Below, piece after piece: positions 22,769 to 30,689 of a DNA stretch of 34,483 bases. Within the stretch, counting starts at the first letter, position 1, and the number at the start of each line of letters is the position of its first letter. The notes below the pieces were generated by a model. That model saw only the letters and a list, made by a program, of their open reading frames with translations. It had not been told where the DNA came from and searched no databases. The DNA comes from SIG578 sp045655125 (lineage in GTDB: Bacteria; Bacillota; Clostridia; Oscillospirales; Ruminococcaceae), in the NCBI GenBank assembly GCA_045655125.1, contig JAZOOR010000004.1:1-34483 (forward strand), given 5' to 3'. Both the position numbers and the translations under genes were made by a program.

Positions 22769-24769
22769 ATGGACTTGAAAATTTTAAAAATCGACCCCTA
22801 TCTGCTACCCTATAAAGCTGCGCTTGAGGATAGAATGTGTGCCTACCTTAAAAAGAAAGATGAGCTTTGCCATAAGGGCGAAAAGCTTACCGATTTTGCT
22901 AACGGATATAAGTATTTTGGAATACACAAGGAAAAAGGCTCTTGGGTTTATCGCGAGTGGGCTCCCGCCGCCGATGAAATGTTCTTTACAGGTGATTTTA
23001 ACGGTTGGGACATCGAGGCGCTTAAAATGAAAAGGCTCCCAAACGGAGTTTTTGAGGCGCGCCTTGTTGGTGCAGATGCTCTGTCGGTCGGACAAAAGGT
23101 TCAGGCTATTGTGAAAAAAGATGGCGAGCTTTTAAGACGAATTCCCACATATGCCACGCGTGTTGTTCAGGATGAGCGCACATATGAGTGGTGCGCCGAG
23201 GTTTCAGATGTGCTTTTTGATGATTTTGAGTGGAGTGATAAAGGCTTTAAGCCTGCTGCTACACCTTATATCTATGAGTGTCATATCGGAATGGCGCAGG
23301 AAGATTACAAGGTTGGAAGTTACAGGGAATTTACAGAAAATATCCTGCCGCGAATTAAAAAGCTCGGTTATAACACCATACAGATTATGGCGATAATGGA
23401 GCATCCTTATTATGGCTCATTTGGGTATCAGGTTTCAAATTTCTTTGCTGCGAGCTCGCGATATGGCCATGCACGAGACCTGAAAGAGCTTATCAACACC
23501 GCTCATAATATGGGAATTGCAGTTCTGCTTGATGTTGTTCATTCCCATGCAGTTAAGAACACAAATGAGGGTCTGAGCCGCTTTGACGGGACTGACTATC
23601 AGTTCTTTCACGAGGGACAGCGCGGATATCACAGTGCCTGGGATACGCGGCTTTTTAATTACGGAAAGAATGAGGTTATCCATTTTCTATTATCAAATTT
23701 AAAGTTCTGGATGGAGGTTTATCATTTTGACGGATTCCGTTTTGACGGAGTAACCTCAATGCTGTACCGCGACCACGGCTTAGGTAGCACGTTTGTAAAT
23801 TACGATATGTATTTTTCAGAAAATACCGACACCGAGGCGGTAGTATATCTTCAGCTTGCAAACGAGCTTATCCATGAGATAAATGAGCGCGCTGTAAGCA
23901 TATGTGAGGATATGTCGGGTATGCCTGGGATGTGCCTTGCCATACAGAGCGGGGGAATAGGGTTTGACTATAGGCTGTCGATGGGGCTTCCCGACCTATT
24001 TATAAAGCTTATAAAAGAATACCGAGATGAAGACTGGGATATGCACAGACTGTGGTACGAGCTTATTTCCCGTCGTCCAAAAGAAAAGAGTATTGCTTAC
24101 TGCGAGTCGCACGACCAGGCTCTTGTAGGTGACAAGACTATTATGTTCAGGCTCTGTGACAGCGAGATGTACTGGCATATGAACAAGGGTAGCCAAAATT
24201 TAGTTATTGACAGAGGCATTGCACTACATAAAATGATAAGGCTAATCACCGCGTCTTGCGCAGGTGAGGGGTATCTTAATTTTATGGGAAACGAATTCGG
24301 TCACCCCGAGTGGATAGATTTTCCGCGTGAGGGAAATGACTGGAGCTATCATTACTGCCGCCGCCAATGGAGTCTTGCTGATAATAAAAATCTCAGGTAC
24401 AGCGAGCTTTTAGATTTTGACAGAGCGATGCTCAGGCTGCTTAAATCAGAGAGGGTGCTATCTAAAAAAGCTAAGAGCCAATGGATAGATAATAATGACA
24501 AGGCAATTATTTTTTCCAAGGGAAACGCGGTTTTTGCCTTTAATTTTAGCCCTCAAAGCTCTTTTGAGGGGTACTTTGTGCCTGTCGAGAGTGAGGGAGA
24601 ATACAGCATTATTCTCTCAAGTGATGACGGTGCTTTCGGTGGATTTGAGCGAGTAAACAATGCATACAAATACACGGCACAGAAAAGAGACGACGGAAAA
24701 ATTGGATTTTACTGTTATCTGCCCTCGAGAACTGCCATCGTTTTTAAAAAAGAAAAAAGAGTAAAATAA
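22769..24769 (+). CDS. glgB: 1,4-alpha-glucan branching enzyme, eukaryote-like GH13_8 type
   Basis: A 666-residue enzyme (EC 2.4.1.18) that makes alpha-1,6 branches in glycogen. Residues about 45-145 are a CBM48-type domain (YREWAPAADEMFFTGDFNGWD). The GH13 barrel follows with GFRFDGVTSM (nucleophile Asp326), CEDMSGMPGM (acid/base Glu380) and YCESHDQALVGDK (transition-state Asp449); the C-terminal beta domain ends near 660. The opening LKIDPYLLPYKAALEDRM and the wording of the motifs match the animal/plant branching enzymes (GH13_8) more than the usual bacterial GH13_9. AAGGAGG precedes the ATG. It has its own promoter, and no other glycogen gene is adjacent, so synthesis and breakdown genes must lie elsewhere. 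Confidence 0.93.
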   Translation: MDLKILKIDPYLLPYKAALEDRMCAYLKKKDELCHKGEKLTDFANGYKYFGIHKEKGSWVYREWAPAADEMFFTGDFNGWDIEALKMKRLPNGVFEARLVGADALSVGQKVQAIVKKDGELLRRIPTYATRVVQDERTYEWCAEVSDVLFDDFEWSDKGFKPAATPYIYECHIGMAQEDYKVGSYREFTENILPRIKKLGYNTIQIMAIMEHPYYGSFGYQVSNFFAASSRYGHARDLKELINTAHNMGIAVLLDVVHSHAVKNTNEGLSRFDGTDYQFFHEGQRGYHSAWDTRLFNYGKNEVIHFLLSNLKFWMEVYHFDGFRFDGVTSMLYRDHGLGSTFVNYDMYFSENTDTEAVVYLQLANELIHEINERAVSICEDMSGMPGMCLAIQSGGIGFDYRLSMGLPDLFIKLIKEYRDEDWDMHRLWYELISRRPKEKSIAYCESHDQALVGDKTIMFRLCDSEMYWHMNKGSQNLVIDRGIALHKMIRLITASCAGEGYLNFMGNEFGHPEWIDFPREGNDWSYHYCRRQWSLADNKNLRYSELLDFDRAMLRLLKSERVLSKKAKSQWIDNNDKAIIFSKGNAVFAFNFSPQSSFEGYFVPVESEGEYSIILSSDDGAFGGFERVNNAYKYTAQKRDDGKIGFYCYLPSRTAIVFKKEKRVK

Positions 24770-24806
24770 AAACTGCTCCCTATTAATTTCTGATTAAATA
24801 ATTAAA

Positions 24807-24832
24807 GCGCTCTCAATAGAGGGCGTTTTTTT
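24807..24832 (+). terminator. Probable terminator of glgB
   Basis: GCGCTCT (24807-24813) faces AGAGGGC (24818-24824) with one mismatch, followed by GTTTTTTT. The stem is imperfect but the T-run is good. Confidence 0.55.
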
Positions 24833-24979
24833 AGGTTAAAAACTTTACTTTCTAAATTCTGAGGGAAGTAAAGATAGAGTGAGCTTTTTTGTTGGTCTTA
24901 AAATTAATGCAACACTTGCAAATGGTAGAAATTAGTGATAAAATCTATTTACTGATTATTTTTGAAAGGTATGATTTTC

Positions 24980-25969
24980 GTGGAGTCGCTGATTTTTGCA
25001 ATAAATGCCGTGTCACCCATTATTGTTATGGTGGCAGCAGGCTATTTTATGAAAAAGGCAGGGCTAGTAAATCAGGAGTTTACTAAAACTGCAAACAAGC
25101 TTGTTTTCAGGCTCCTACTTCCCTCTATGCTTTTTCTGAACATTTACAAAATTCAGGATATAGTCAGTATGGACTTTGGCTACATAATTTATGTTCTTGC
25201 GGTGCTGATTGTTGTGTTTTTTATTGCTATTGTGCTTTCTATGGCGGTTACATCCAAGGGTGAGCGCCGCGGAGTGCTTGTGCAGGCGATTTTCAGGTCA
25301 AACTATGCACTTGTGGGAATTCCTCTTGCACAGTCACTTTTTGGGGACAGCGGTGCCGCTGTGGCAACGCTGCTTTCGGCAGTTTTTGTTCCAGTATTAA
25401 ATATTCTTGCGGTTATCAGCCTTTCTATTTTCAGAAATGGTGGAGAAAAACCGAGTGTTAAGAAGATAATTATCGGAATCGTGAAAAATCCGCTTATACA
25501 AAGCATTGTGCTCGGTATAGTAGTACTATTTATAAGGAATTTCTTCAAAGAGGCGGGAATAAATTTTCGCATTTCTGATATTCCTGCAATCTACACTCCC
25601 CTTGAGTATTTCTCAAGGAGCGCAACCCCTATTGCACTGCTTGTTTTGGGAGCGCAGTTTGAGTTTTCTGCGGTGAAGGAGCTTGGTCGGGAAATAGTTT
25701 TCGGAACGCTTATGAGAATTGTGTTTGTGCCGAGCCTCTGCATTGGAACTGCCTATCTATTTTTCTCAGATGTTTTTAGCGGAGCGCATTTTGCGGCATT
25801 TGTTGCCGCATTTGCAACCCCCGTTGCAGTTTCAAGCGTTCCAATGGCGCAGGAAATGGACGGCGATACTACACTTGCAGGTCAGCTCGTTGTATGGACA
25901 ACTCTATTTTCGGCGCTTTCAGTGTTCTTAGCGTCAATGCTGCTTAAAATGGCAGGGATATTCTCGTAA
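24980..25969 (+). CDS. AEC family transporter (auxin efflux carrier superfamily)
   Basis: About 330 residues with ten hydrophobic helices, split into two halves by a loop near residue 170-185, as in the AEC family of permeases, which export or import small organic acids and related solutes. Family segments are AGYFMKKAGLVNQ, KLVFRLLLPSMLF, FRSNYALVGIPLAQ with the conserved Asn, and AAFATPVAVSSVPMAQEM. The start is uncertain: GTG at 24980 is preferred because GAAAGG lies about 10 bp upstream, while ATG at 24971 and TTG at 24962 are in frame but too close to or overlapping that site. luxS follows 12 bp later, so the two are co-transcribed. The solute is unknown. Confidence 0.85.
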   Translation: MESLIFAINAVSPIIVMVAAGYFMKKAGLVNQEFTKTANKLVFRLLLPSMLFLNIYKIQDIVSMDFGYIIYVLAVLIVVFFIAIVLSMAVTSKGERRGVLVQAIFRSNYALVGIPLAQSLFGDSGAAVATLLSAVFVPVLNILAVISLSIFRNGGEKPSVKKIIIGIVKNPLIQSIVLGIVVLFIRNFFKEAGINFRISDIPAIYTPLEYFSRSATPIALLVLGAQFEFSAVKELGREIVFGTLMRIVFVPSLCIGTAYLFFSDVFSGAHFAAFVAAFATPVAVSSVPMAQEMDGDTTLAGQLVVWTTLFSALSVFLASMLLKMAGIFS

Positions 25970-25981
25970 AGGAGAAAACAA

Positions 25982-26446
25982 ATGGATAAAATAACAAGCT
26001 TTACTATCGACCATTTAAAGCTCGAGGCGGGGCTTTATGTTTCTCGAAAAGACCGCAAGGGTGACACTGTCGTCACAACATTTGACCTAAGAATAACAGC
26101 TCCCAACCGCGAACCCGTTATTGATATGCCTGCTCTGCACACCATAGAGCATCTTGCTGCCACATATTTAAGAAACAGCAAGAGGAAAGATGAAATAATC
26201 TATTTCGGGCCTATGGGCTGCCGTACGGGATGTTATCTTGTTATGTTCGGAGATTTAGGTTCTGATGAGGTATGCGAGCTTGTTCTCTCTATGTGCGATT
26301 ATATTTTAAATTTTGAGGGGGAAATCCCCGGCGCAAAGCCCGAGGAGTGCGGAAATTTCAGCGAACAAAATCTTAATATGGCAAAATACTATATTAAAAA
26401 ATATAAAACCGCCCTTACAGAGAGCAAATGCTTTGAATACAAATGA
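25982..26446 (+). CDS. luxS: S-ribosylhomocysteine lyase
   Basis: A 154-residue metalloenzyme (EC 4.4.1.21) that splits S-ribosylhomocysteine into homocysteine and DPD, the precursor of the autoinducer AI-2. It serves methyl-cycle recycling whether or not signalling is used. The metal ligands are His53 and His57 in HTIEH, with Cys123 in EECGNF; Glu56 and Cys80 (in PMGCRTGCY) are the catalytic residues. Length is normal. AAAGGAG lies upstream of ATG 25982 and overlaps the AEC transporter stop region, so translation is coupled. No pfs/mtnN nucleosidase gene is nearby. Confidence 0.96.
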   Translation: MDKITSFTIDHLKLEAGLYVSRKDRKGDTVVTTFDLRITAPNREPVIDMPALHTIEHLAATYLRNSKRKDEIIYFGPMGCRTGCYLVMFGDLGSDEVCELVLSMCDYILNFEGEIPGAKPEECGNFSEQNLNMAKYYIKKYKTALTESKCFEYK

Positions 26447-26453
26447 TAAAAGG

Positions 26454-26476
26454 CCCTCGTCAGAGGGTTTCTTTTT
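26454..26476 (+). terminator. Terminator of AEC-luxS
   Basis: CCCTC (26454-26458), loop GTCA, GAGGG (26463-26467), then TTTCTTTTTT. The 14-base core CCCTCGTCAGAGGG is identical to the last hairpin of the element at 1777-1790. Confidence 0.75.
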
Positions 26477-27393
26477 TATCTTGTCCAGTCCTCACCGAGT
26501 ATTTCGTGGGCGCTGTGAACAGTTACAAAGGCAAGACCGTCTGCACGGTTCACAATGGACATAAGGTCACCATACTGGCGCATAGTAAAGGATACCATAA
26601 CCATCTTTTTGCCCTCTTTGGTGTAGCCGCCTATTACGTCTACAATAGTTGTTGTGCGCTCTAATTTTTCGATAACTTCTTGCGTTATCTGCTCGGGGTT
26701 GCTTGTAATAATCTGAGCAACAAAGGCCTTTGAGCCGCCCAGAAAAACCTTGTCGATAACTATAGCACAAACAAGAGCGCAGATTATACCTAAAAGAGAG
26801 ATAATAAAGTCATTGAGAATGAACATACCAAGCACGATAATCGCTGTGTCAACGCTAAAAATGACAACCGAGCTGCGCCGTTTTTTAAAGAATTTGCACA
26901 GTGTGAATGCAATAATGTCTGTACCGCCCGTACTGCCGCCGCCGAGGAAAGCAACGGCACAGCCTGCTCCAACAAGAACACCGCCTACAACTGCTGCCGT
27001 GAGCAGCGAAAGTTCTCCATGTTCGCTGTTTTTTATATCGAAAAAACCGCCGAGCACATCGGGGGAAGCCAGTTTTCCAAAAATGGAAATAGCGGTGGGG
27101 TAAACTATTGCGGAAATCAGGGTTTTAATAGCAAAGTTTTTACCCAGAACTATAAATCCTAATAAAAACAAGACCCACATTATAACAGTTATAAGCTGCT
27201 CGACCGATAAAAAAGTGAGAAATTTACTTAAAATAATTGCGATTCCTGTCGTTCCACCTGCAATGATATCAAAGGGAATGATAAAAATAGAGGTTCCGAA
27301 AGCGAGAATTGCAGTGCCCGTAATGGTGAGAAATATATTTTTTGCATATAAGAGAATATCATTTTTTGTGTTTTTTTTTATAGAAAGCCTCAT
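26476..27393 (-). CDS. YitT family membrane protein
   Basis: A 305-residue protein of the YitT/YvjA family (DUF161 membrane part plus C-terminal DUF2179). Five to six helices cover residues about 20-195, with the family signature FIIPFDIIAGGTTGIAIIL in the first half and GGGSTGGTDIIAF in the second. The last 80 residues form the soluble domain, including VQIITSN-type and TTIVDVIGGYTKEGKKM sequence. The biochemical function of the family is not established. The ATG at 27393 with GGGGG just upstream is preferred over an in-frame TTG four codons earlier. It has its own promoter and is divergent from the isomerase gene; the stop converges on the luxS terminator. Confidence 0.92.
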   Translation of the reverse strand: MRLSIKKNTKNDILLYAKNIFLTITGTAILAFGTSIFIIPFDIIAGGTTGIAIILSKFLTFLSVEQLITVIMWVLFLLGFIVLGKNFAIKTLISAIVYPTAISIFGKLASPDVLGGFFDIKNSEHGELSLLTAAVVGGVLVGAGCAVAFLGGGSTGGTDIIAFTLCKFFKKRRSSVVIFSVDTAIIVLGMFILNDFIISLLGIICALVCAIVIDKVFLGGSKAFVAQIITSNPEQITQEVIEKLERTTTIVDVIGGYTKEGKKMVMVSFTMRQYGDLMSIVNRADGLAFVTVHSAHEILGEDWTR

Positions 27394-27425
27394 AGTTACC
27401 CCCAAAAAATATTTAACAGTTAGAA

Positions 27426-27454
27426 ATTGTAGAGCTTTGTAAAAGTGCTTACAA
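27426..27454 (-). promoter_or_regulatory. Promoter of the YitT gene
   Basis: On the minus strand TTGTAA (27454-27449), 17-bp spacer, TACAAT (27431-27426). Confidence 0.6.
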
Positions 27455-27470
27455 GACCGCGTAATAAGGA

Positions 27471-27488
27471 ATCAAGCTAAACCTTGAT
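27471..27488. promoter_or_regulatory. Palindrome between divergent promoters, possible operator
   Basis: ATCAAG (27471-27476), CTAAAC, CTTGAT (27483-27488). It lies between the -35 elements of the two divergent genes, with no T-run, so an operator is more likely than a terminator. Confidence 0.4.
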
Positions 27489-27503
27489 GATGGTTTAAAT
27501 TTG

Positions 27504-27532
27504 TTGACTTATTTTTTTGAGTATAGTAAACT
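27504..27532 (+). promoter_or_regulatory. Promoter of the isomerase/epimerase gene
   Basis: TTGACT (27504-27509), 17-bp spacer, TAAACT (27527-27532). Confidence 0.5.
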
Positions 27533-27563
27533 AAAATACAGAAGAAAAAGAGGAGGAAAGGCG

Positions 27564-28343
27564 ATGTTAATAGGAGCGCAGCTTTTTTCCGTATGTGACA
27601 GATGTAAGGACGAGCAGGGCATCAGAGAAACCTTTAAGGCAATGAAGGAGATAGGATACAAGTCGGTTCAGCTCAGCGGATTTAAGTATGATCCCGATAA
27701 AATCTGCGAGTACAAGAGCGAATTTGATATGCATGTGGGACTTACGCACACCGATATTCCCACCCTTTTAAATGATGTTGATAGCCTTATTGAAAATCAC
27801 AAGAAAATGGGTGTTGAGGTTATCGGGCTAGGCTATCCCGGAGTGTATCTATCTGAGGACAGACAAGATGTTCGTTTAGAGGACATGATACGCGACCTTG
27901 AAACTCCCGTTAAAAAGATAAACGACGCAGGACTTCGCTTTGCATATCATAACCATTTTTGGGAGTTTTATGACAGGGGCGGCTATTGTGATATGGATAT
28001 TCTCTTTGAAAAAACTAATTGGAACTTTACCCTTGATACCGGTTGGGTGCATTTTGCGGGCGCAGACCCGTTTAAAACTATAGAAAAGTTTAAGAACCGC
28101 CTTGAATACGTTCATTTAAAGGATTACAGAGCTGAGCAGGAAGAAAATGAGGACTGTATGAAGCGCCTTGTTCCCATGTATGCGGGGGTTACTCCTATGG
28201 ATGATATTATAAAAGCGCTCGTCGCAGTCGGAACTGTTAAGGTGGCTTATGTTGAGCAGGACAGCGCCGCTTTTGGCGATAATTCTTATGGAGAAATGCA
28301 GAAAAGCTTTGATGCGCTTAAAGAACACGGCTGGGTAAAATAA
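27564..28343 (+). CDS. Sugar phosphate isomerase/epimerase (xylose isomerase-like TIM barrel)
   Basis: A 259-residue protein of the AP-endonuclease-2/xylose isomerase-like TIM-barrel family (Pfam PF01261), many members of which isomerise or epimerise sugars, inosose or keto sugars. Features seen are KEIGYKSVQLSGF near residue 30, VIGLGYPGVYL near 90, AYHNHFWEF near 130 (metal ligands His and Glu), NFTLDTGWVHFAGADP near 155 (Asp ligand) and VEQDSAA near the end (Glu ligand). The start at ATG 27564 is supported by AGGAGGAAAG upstream; the frame is open further upstream, but that part overlaps the promoter. It stands alone with its own terminator. The exact substrate is unknown. Confidence 0.88.
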   Translation: MLIGAQLFSVCDRCKDEQGIRETFKAMKEIGYKSVQLSGFKYDPDKICEYKSEFDMHVGLTHTDIPTLLNDVDSLIENHKKMGVEVIGLGYPGVYLSEDRQDVRLEDMIRDLETPVKKINDAGLRFAYHNHFWEFYDRGGYCDMDILFEKTNWNFTLDTGWVHFAGADPFKTIEKFKNRLEYVHLKDYRAEQEENEDCMKRLVPMYAGVTPMDDIIKALVAVGTVKVAYVEQDSAAFGDNSYGEMQKSFDALKEHGWVK

Positions 28344-28361
28344 TAATATGTAAAAGAGAAC

Positions 28362-28389
28362 CCGCCTTGCATAGCAAGGCGGTTTTTTT
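28362..28389. terminator. Terminator of the isomerase gene, usable also from azlD
   Basis: CCGCCTTGC (28362-28370), loop ATA, GCAAGGCGG (28374-28382), then seven T. The azlD stop is at 28394 on the other strand. Confidence 0.88.
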
Positions 28390-28393
28390 ACAG

Positions 28394-28705
28394 TTATCTT
28401 ATAAGAAAAAACTCGAGGATGAAAACGGCGGTGCAGGAGAAAATGGCAACCTTTAAAAGTCCTGCATTAAAATATGCGGCAACAATGCCCAGTAGCAATG
28501 CAATAACTGCTGCTAAGGGGCTTTGGGTTGCGCCTAAAATTGAGGGGAAGGTCATAACAGAGAGGGTTACATAGGGTACGTAGTAAAGAAATGATTTTAT
28601 AAATTTACTGCGTATCGGACGCCTTATAAGAGTGAGTGGCAGAGTTCTTATTATAAAGCTTACTCCTGCCATTATAAGAATATAAATATAAACGTTATTC
28701 TGCAT
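28394..28705 (-). CDS. azlD: AzlD domain protein, branched-chain amino acid export subunit
   Basis: A 103-residue, four-helix membrane protein of the AzlD family, the small partner of AzlC in the exporter for branched-chain amino acids and analogues. Helices are at about 7-22, 37-60, 62-80 and 85-101, and the family-type IRTLPLTLIRRPIRSKFIKSFLYYVPY region is present. The start at 28705 is chosen because GAGGAGGTG lies upstream; the frame is open for 18 more codons but those overlap azlC. The ATG overlaps the azlC stop by 11 bp, so translation is coupled. It is the last gene of the sfp-azlC-azlD operon. Confidence 0.9.
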   Translation of the reverse strand: MQNNVYIYILIMAGVSFIIRTLPLTLIRRPIRSKFIKSFLYYVPYVTLSVMTFPSILGATQSPLAAVIALLLGIVAAYFNAGLLKVAIFSCTAVFILEFFLIR

Positions 28706-29435
28706 CTCGCACCTCCTCTTTAATGGGGAACAGAAGTGCGGCGGCTGCCGAGATGACAACAGTAAGTATTATTGTGCGGTTTCCCTCTGAGAGAAAATTA
28801 AGAAAGGGAGTGTATGTAAACAGCGCGCTCAAAGCAAACGAAATGGGAACAAGGCAGGCAATAACCTTATCCTTTTTGCAGGGAGGGATAATTATGGCGA
28901 TAAACATTCCGTAAAGGGAAACGCTCAGGGCACTCACAACTCTTAGCGGAAGCAGATTGCCCATCATAATTCCAAGCGCGGTTCCGCTTGCCCAGAAGGG
29001 AATAGAGGTGAGCATTGCGCCGTATGTGTAATAAGGATTTAGATACCCTTTTTGTGAGATGTTTATGCCAAAAATCTCGTCGGTTATATCGAAACCGACA
29101 ATGAGCCTGTGAATTAAAGGAGTCTCGGGAGACATTCTCTGACTCAGGGCGCAGCCCATTAAAAGATACCTTGCATTTGTGATAAGTGTAATAAGAGCCA
29201 CCTCGATATAGGGTGCAGAGGCTCTTATGAGATTAAAAACTGCGTGTTCTCCCGCAGAGGCGTTTGTAAGAAGACTTGCAAGAAAGCCTTGAAAGGCGGA
29301 AAGTCCCGCATCCTTTGCGGCAATTCCAAGCGAAAAAGCAACGGCAAAGTATCCAAGACCTATCGGCAGTCCGTCACGCATTCCGCTTAAAAAAACTGAC
29401 TTTTGTCCGCGTGGAGAAAAAGAGGTTGTGTTCAT
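28695..29435 (-). CDS. azlC: AzlC family permease, branched-chain amino acid exporter
   Basis: A 246-residue integral membrane protein of the AzlC family, which with AzlD exports branched-chain amino acids and related compounds. The N-terminal FLSGMRDGLPIGLGYFAVAFSLGI is the family opening, followed by NARYLLMGCALSQRM and GFDITDEIFGI, both well conserved in the family. It starts at ATG 29435, one base after the upstream PPTase stop, using AAGGTGA as ribosome site. Together with azlD it forms a complete transport pair. Confidence 0.93.
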   Translation of the reverse strand: MNTTSFSPRGQKSVFLSGMRDGLPIGLGYFAVAFSLGIAAKDAGLSAFQGFLASLLTNASAGEHAVFNLIRASAPYIEVALITLITNARYLLMGCALSQRMSPETPLIHRLIVGFDITDEIFGINISQKGYLNPYYTYGAMLTSIPFWASGTALGIMMGNLLPLRVVSALSVSLYGMFIAIIIPPCKKDKVIACLVPISFALSALFTYTPFLNFLSEGNRTIILTVVISAAAALLFPIKEEVRDAE

Positions 29436-29436
29436 T

Positions 29437-30075
29437 TTATTTCACCTTGAGATTGTTTAAGTTATCCTTAGTAATGTGGTGTATTGTGATTTGAAGTTCT
29501 TTTTTTGAAGAGGCGGCTAAAAGCTGGTCATCTGAAAGGGAAAAGCAGCGGCAAAAAACCGAGCTGTCCTGTGTGAGTCTGTCCCCCTCAAAGCAGAGTG
29601 AGGCGGGGCTTTTGCGAAGACCTGTCCCAAGTAGCTTGAGATAGCTTTCTTTTCGCACCCATTTTTCGCACAAAAAGGCTTTTTGGCGGCTTTGGGTAAG
29701 GGAGTTGTATTCATTTATTTCTGAGGGTGAGAGGAATTTGTGCATAGTGTGCGGCGACATTCGGGAAATAACCTCGGTGTCAACTCCGATTTCATAGTCG
29801 GAAACTGCGCATACAACAAAATCTCCCGAGTGGCTTATGTTAAAATGGTGGCAGCCGCAAATGTAGGGCTTGCCGTTCTGGTCTGTCATGTACTCACAGG
29901 GTAGAGGCAGAGAAAGAGCGTGTGCTAAAACCGCCTCAGATGCGATAGAGAAAAGAGAGGCTTTTTTGTGGCGCAGACCATTTACGGTGCGCTGCCTTGC
30001 CTCCGAGATATAGGGGAGCAGAGAGAGTAGCTCGCTTTCACAGTCTGCTACATTTAAAATATATATTTCAGCCAA
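29437..30075 (-). CDS. 4'-phosphopantetheinyl transferase, Sfp type
   Basis: A 212-residue transferase (counted from TTG 30075) of the Sfp/AcpT superfamily, which attaches the phosphopantetheine arm of CoA to carrier proteins. Landmarks are FNISHSGDFVVCAV (near 78), GVDTE with Asp99 and Glu101 as metal ligands, and KWVRKESYLKLLGTGL with the WxxKES motif at 139-144. The TTG is preferred because AAAGGCGGTGA lies 5 bp before it, and because an upstream GTG at 30096 would fall before the predicted transcription start. It heads the operon with azlC-azlD. No NRPS, PKS or other carrier-protein gene is in the window, so its partner is unknown. Confidence 0.9.
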   Translation of the reverse strand: MAEIYILNVADCESELLSLLPYISEARQRTVNGLRHKKASLFSIASEAVLAHALSLPLPCEYMTDQNGKPYICGCHHFNISHSGDFVVCAVSDYEIGVDTEVISRMSPHTMHKFLSPSEINEYNSLTQSRQKAFLCEKWVRKESYLKLLGTGLRKSPASLCFEGDRLTQDSSVFCRCFSLSDDQLLAASSKKELQITIHHITKDNLNNLKVK

Positions 30076-30099
30076 ATTCTCACCGCCTTTACACACGCT

Positions 30100-30128
30100 A
30101 TAATACCACGAACTTGCCCTCTCGTCAA
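30100..30128 (-). promoter_or_regulatory. Promoter of the sfp-azlCD operon
   Basis: On the minus strand TTGACG (30128-30123), 17-bp spacer, TATTAT (30105-30100). Predicted start near 30093. Confidence 0.7.
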
Positions 30129-30136
30129 TTATAAAC

Positions 30137-30165
30137 TTGACAATAAAGGTGCCTGCAAATATAAT
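30137..30165 (+). promoter_or_regulatory. Promoter of dut
   Basis: TTGACA (30137-30142), 17-bp spacer, TATAAT (30160-30165). Back-to-back with the minus-strand promoter, with 8 bp between the two -35 boxes. Confidence 0.8.
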
Positions 30166-30190
30166 AAAAAATAGAAAGGCAGGAGAGTTT

Positions 30191-30631
30191 ATGAAACAAA
30201 AGGTAAAGATTTCGCTTTTGCGCCCTGAGGCTGTCTGTCCCTCATATCAGAGCGCCTTTGCCGCGGGGGCGGACCTATACGCAGCAATAAATGAAGATAT
30301 AGTAATTGAGCCTATGCAGACAGTATTTGTGCCGACGGGGATTGCAATGGAAATTCCCGAGGGGTATGTAGGGCTTATTTGCGCCCGTAGCGGACTTGCC
30401 TGCAAAAAGGGACTTGCTCCTGCAAACAAGGTTGGGGTAATAGACTCCGATTACCGCGGAGAGATAATGGTCGCGCTTTACAATCACAGTAAAGAAGCGG
30501 TTACCGTATGCAAGGGTGACAGAGTGGCGCAGATACTGCTCGTTCCCTATTTAACAGCGCAGTTTGAAGAGTCCGAAAGCCTTTCTGACACCGAGCGTGC
30601 AGGCGGCGGCTTTGGCTCGACGGGTAAATAA
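30191..30631 (+). CDS. dut: dUTP diphosphatase
   Basis: A 146-residue trimeric-type dUTPase (EC 3.6.1.23) that hydrolyses dUTP to dUMP, keeping uracil out of DNA and supplying dTMP synthesis. All five conserved motifs are present: AGADLYAA (25-32), ARSGLA (65-70), GVIDSDYRGEI (82-92), GDRVAQILL (109-117) and GGFGSTG (139-145). The catalytic Asp is in motif 3. GGAG lies about 6 bp before ATG 30191; the longer open frame upstream overlaps the promoter. Single-gene unit with promoter and terminator. Confidence 0.97.
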   Translation: MKQKVKISLLRPEAVCPSYQSAFAAGADLYAAINEDIVIEPMQTVFVPTGIAMEIPEGYVGLICARSGLACKKGLAPANKVGVIDSDYRGEIMVALYNHSKEAVTVCKGDRVAQILLVPYLTAQFEESESLSDTERAGGGFGSTGK

Positions 30632-30640
30632 ATTTAAGAA

Positions 30641-30670
30641 AAACCGCTCCCGATTTTTCGGGAGCGGTTT
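30641..30670. terminator. Bidirectional terminator between dut and the cysteine-rich gene
   Basis: AAACCGCTCCCGA (30641-30653), loop TTTT, TCGGGAGCGGTTT (30658-30670). Confidence 0.85.
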
Positions 30671-30689
30671 AGTTTTGACAGATAGTTTT

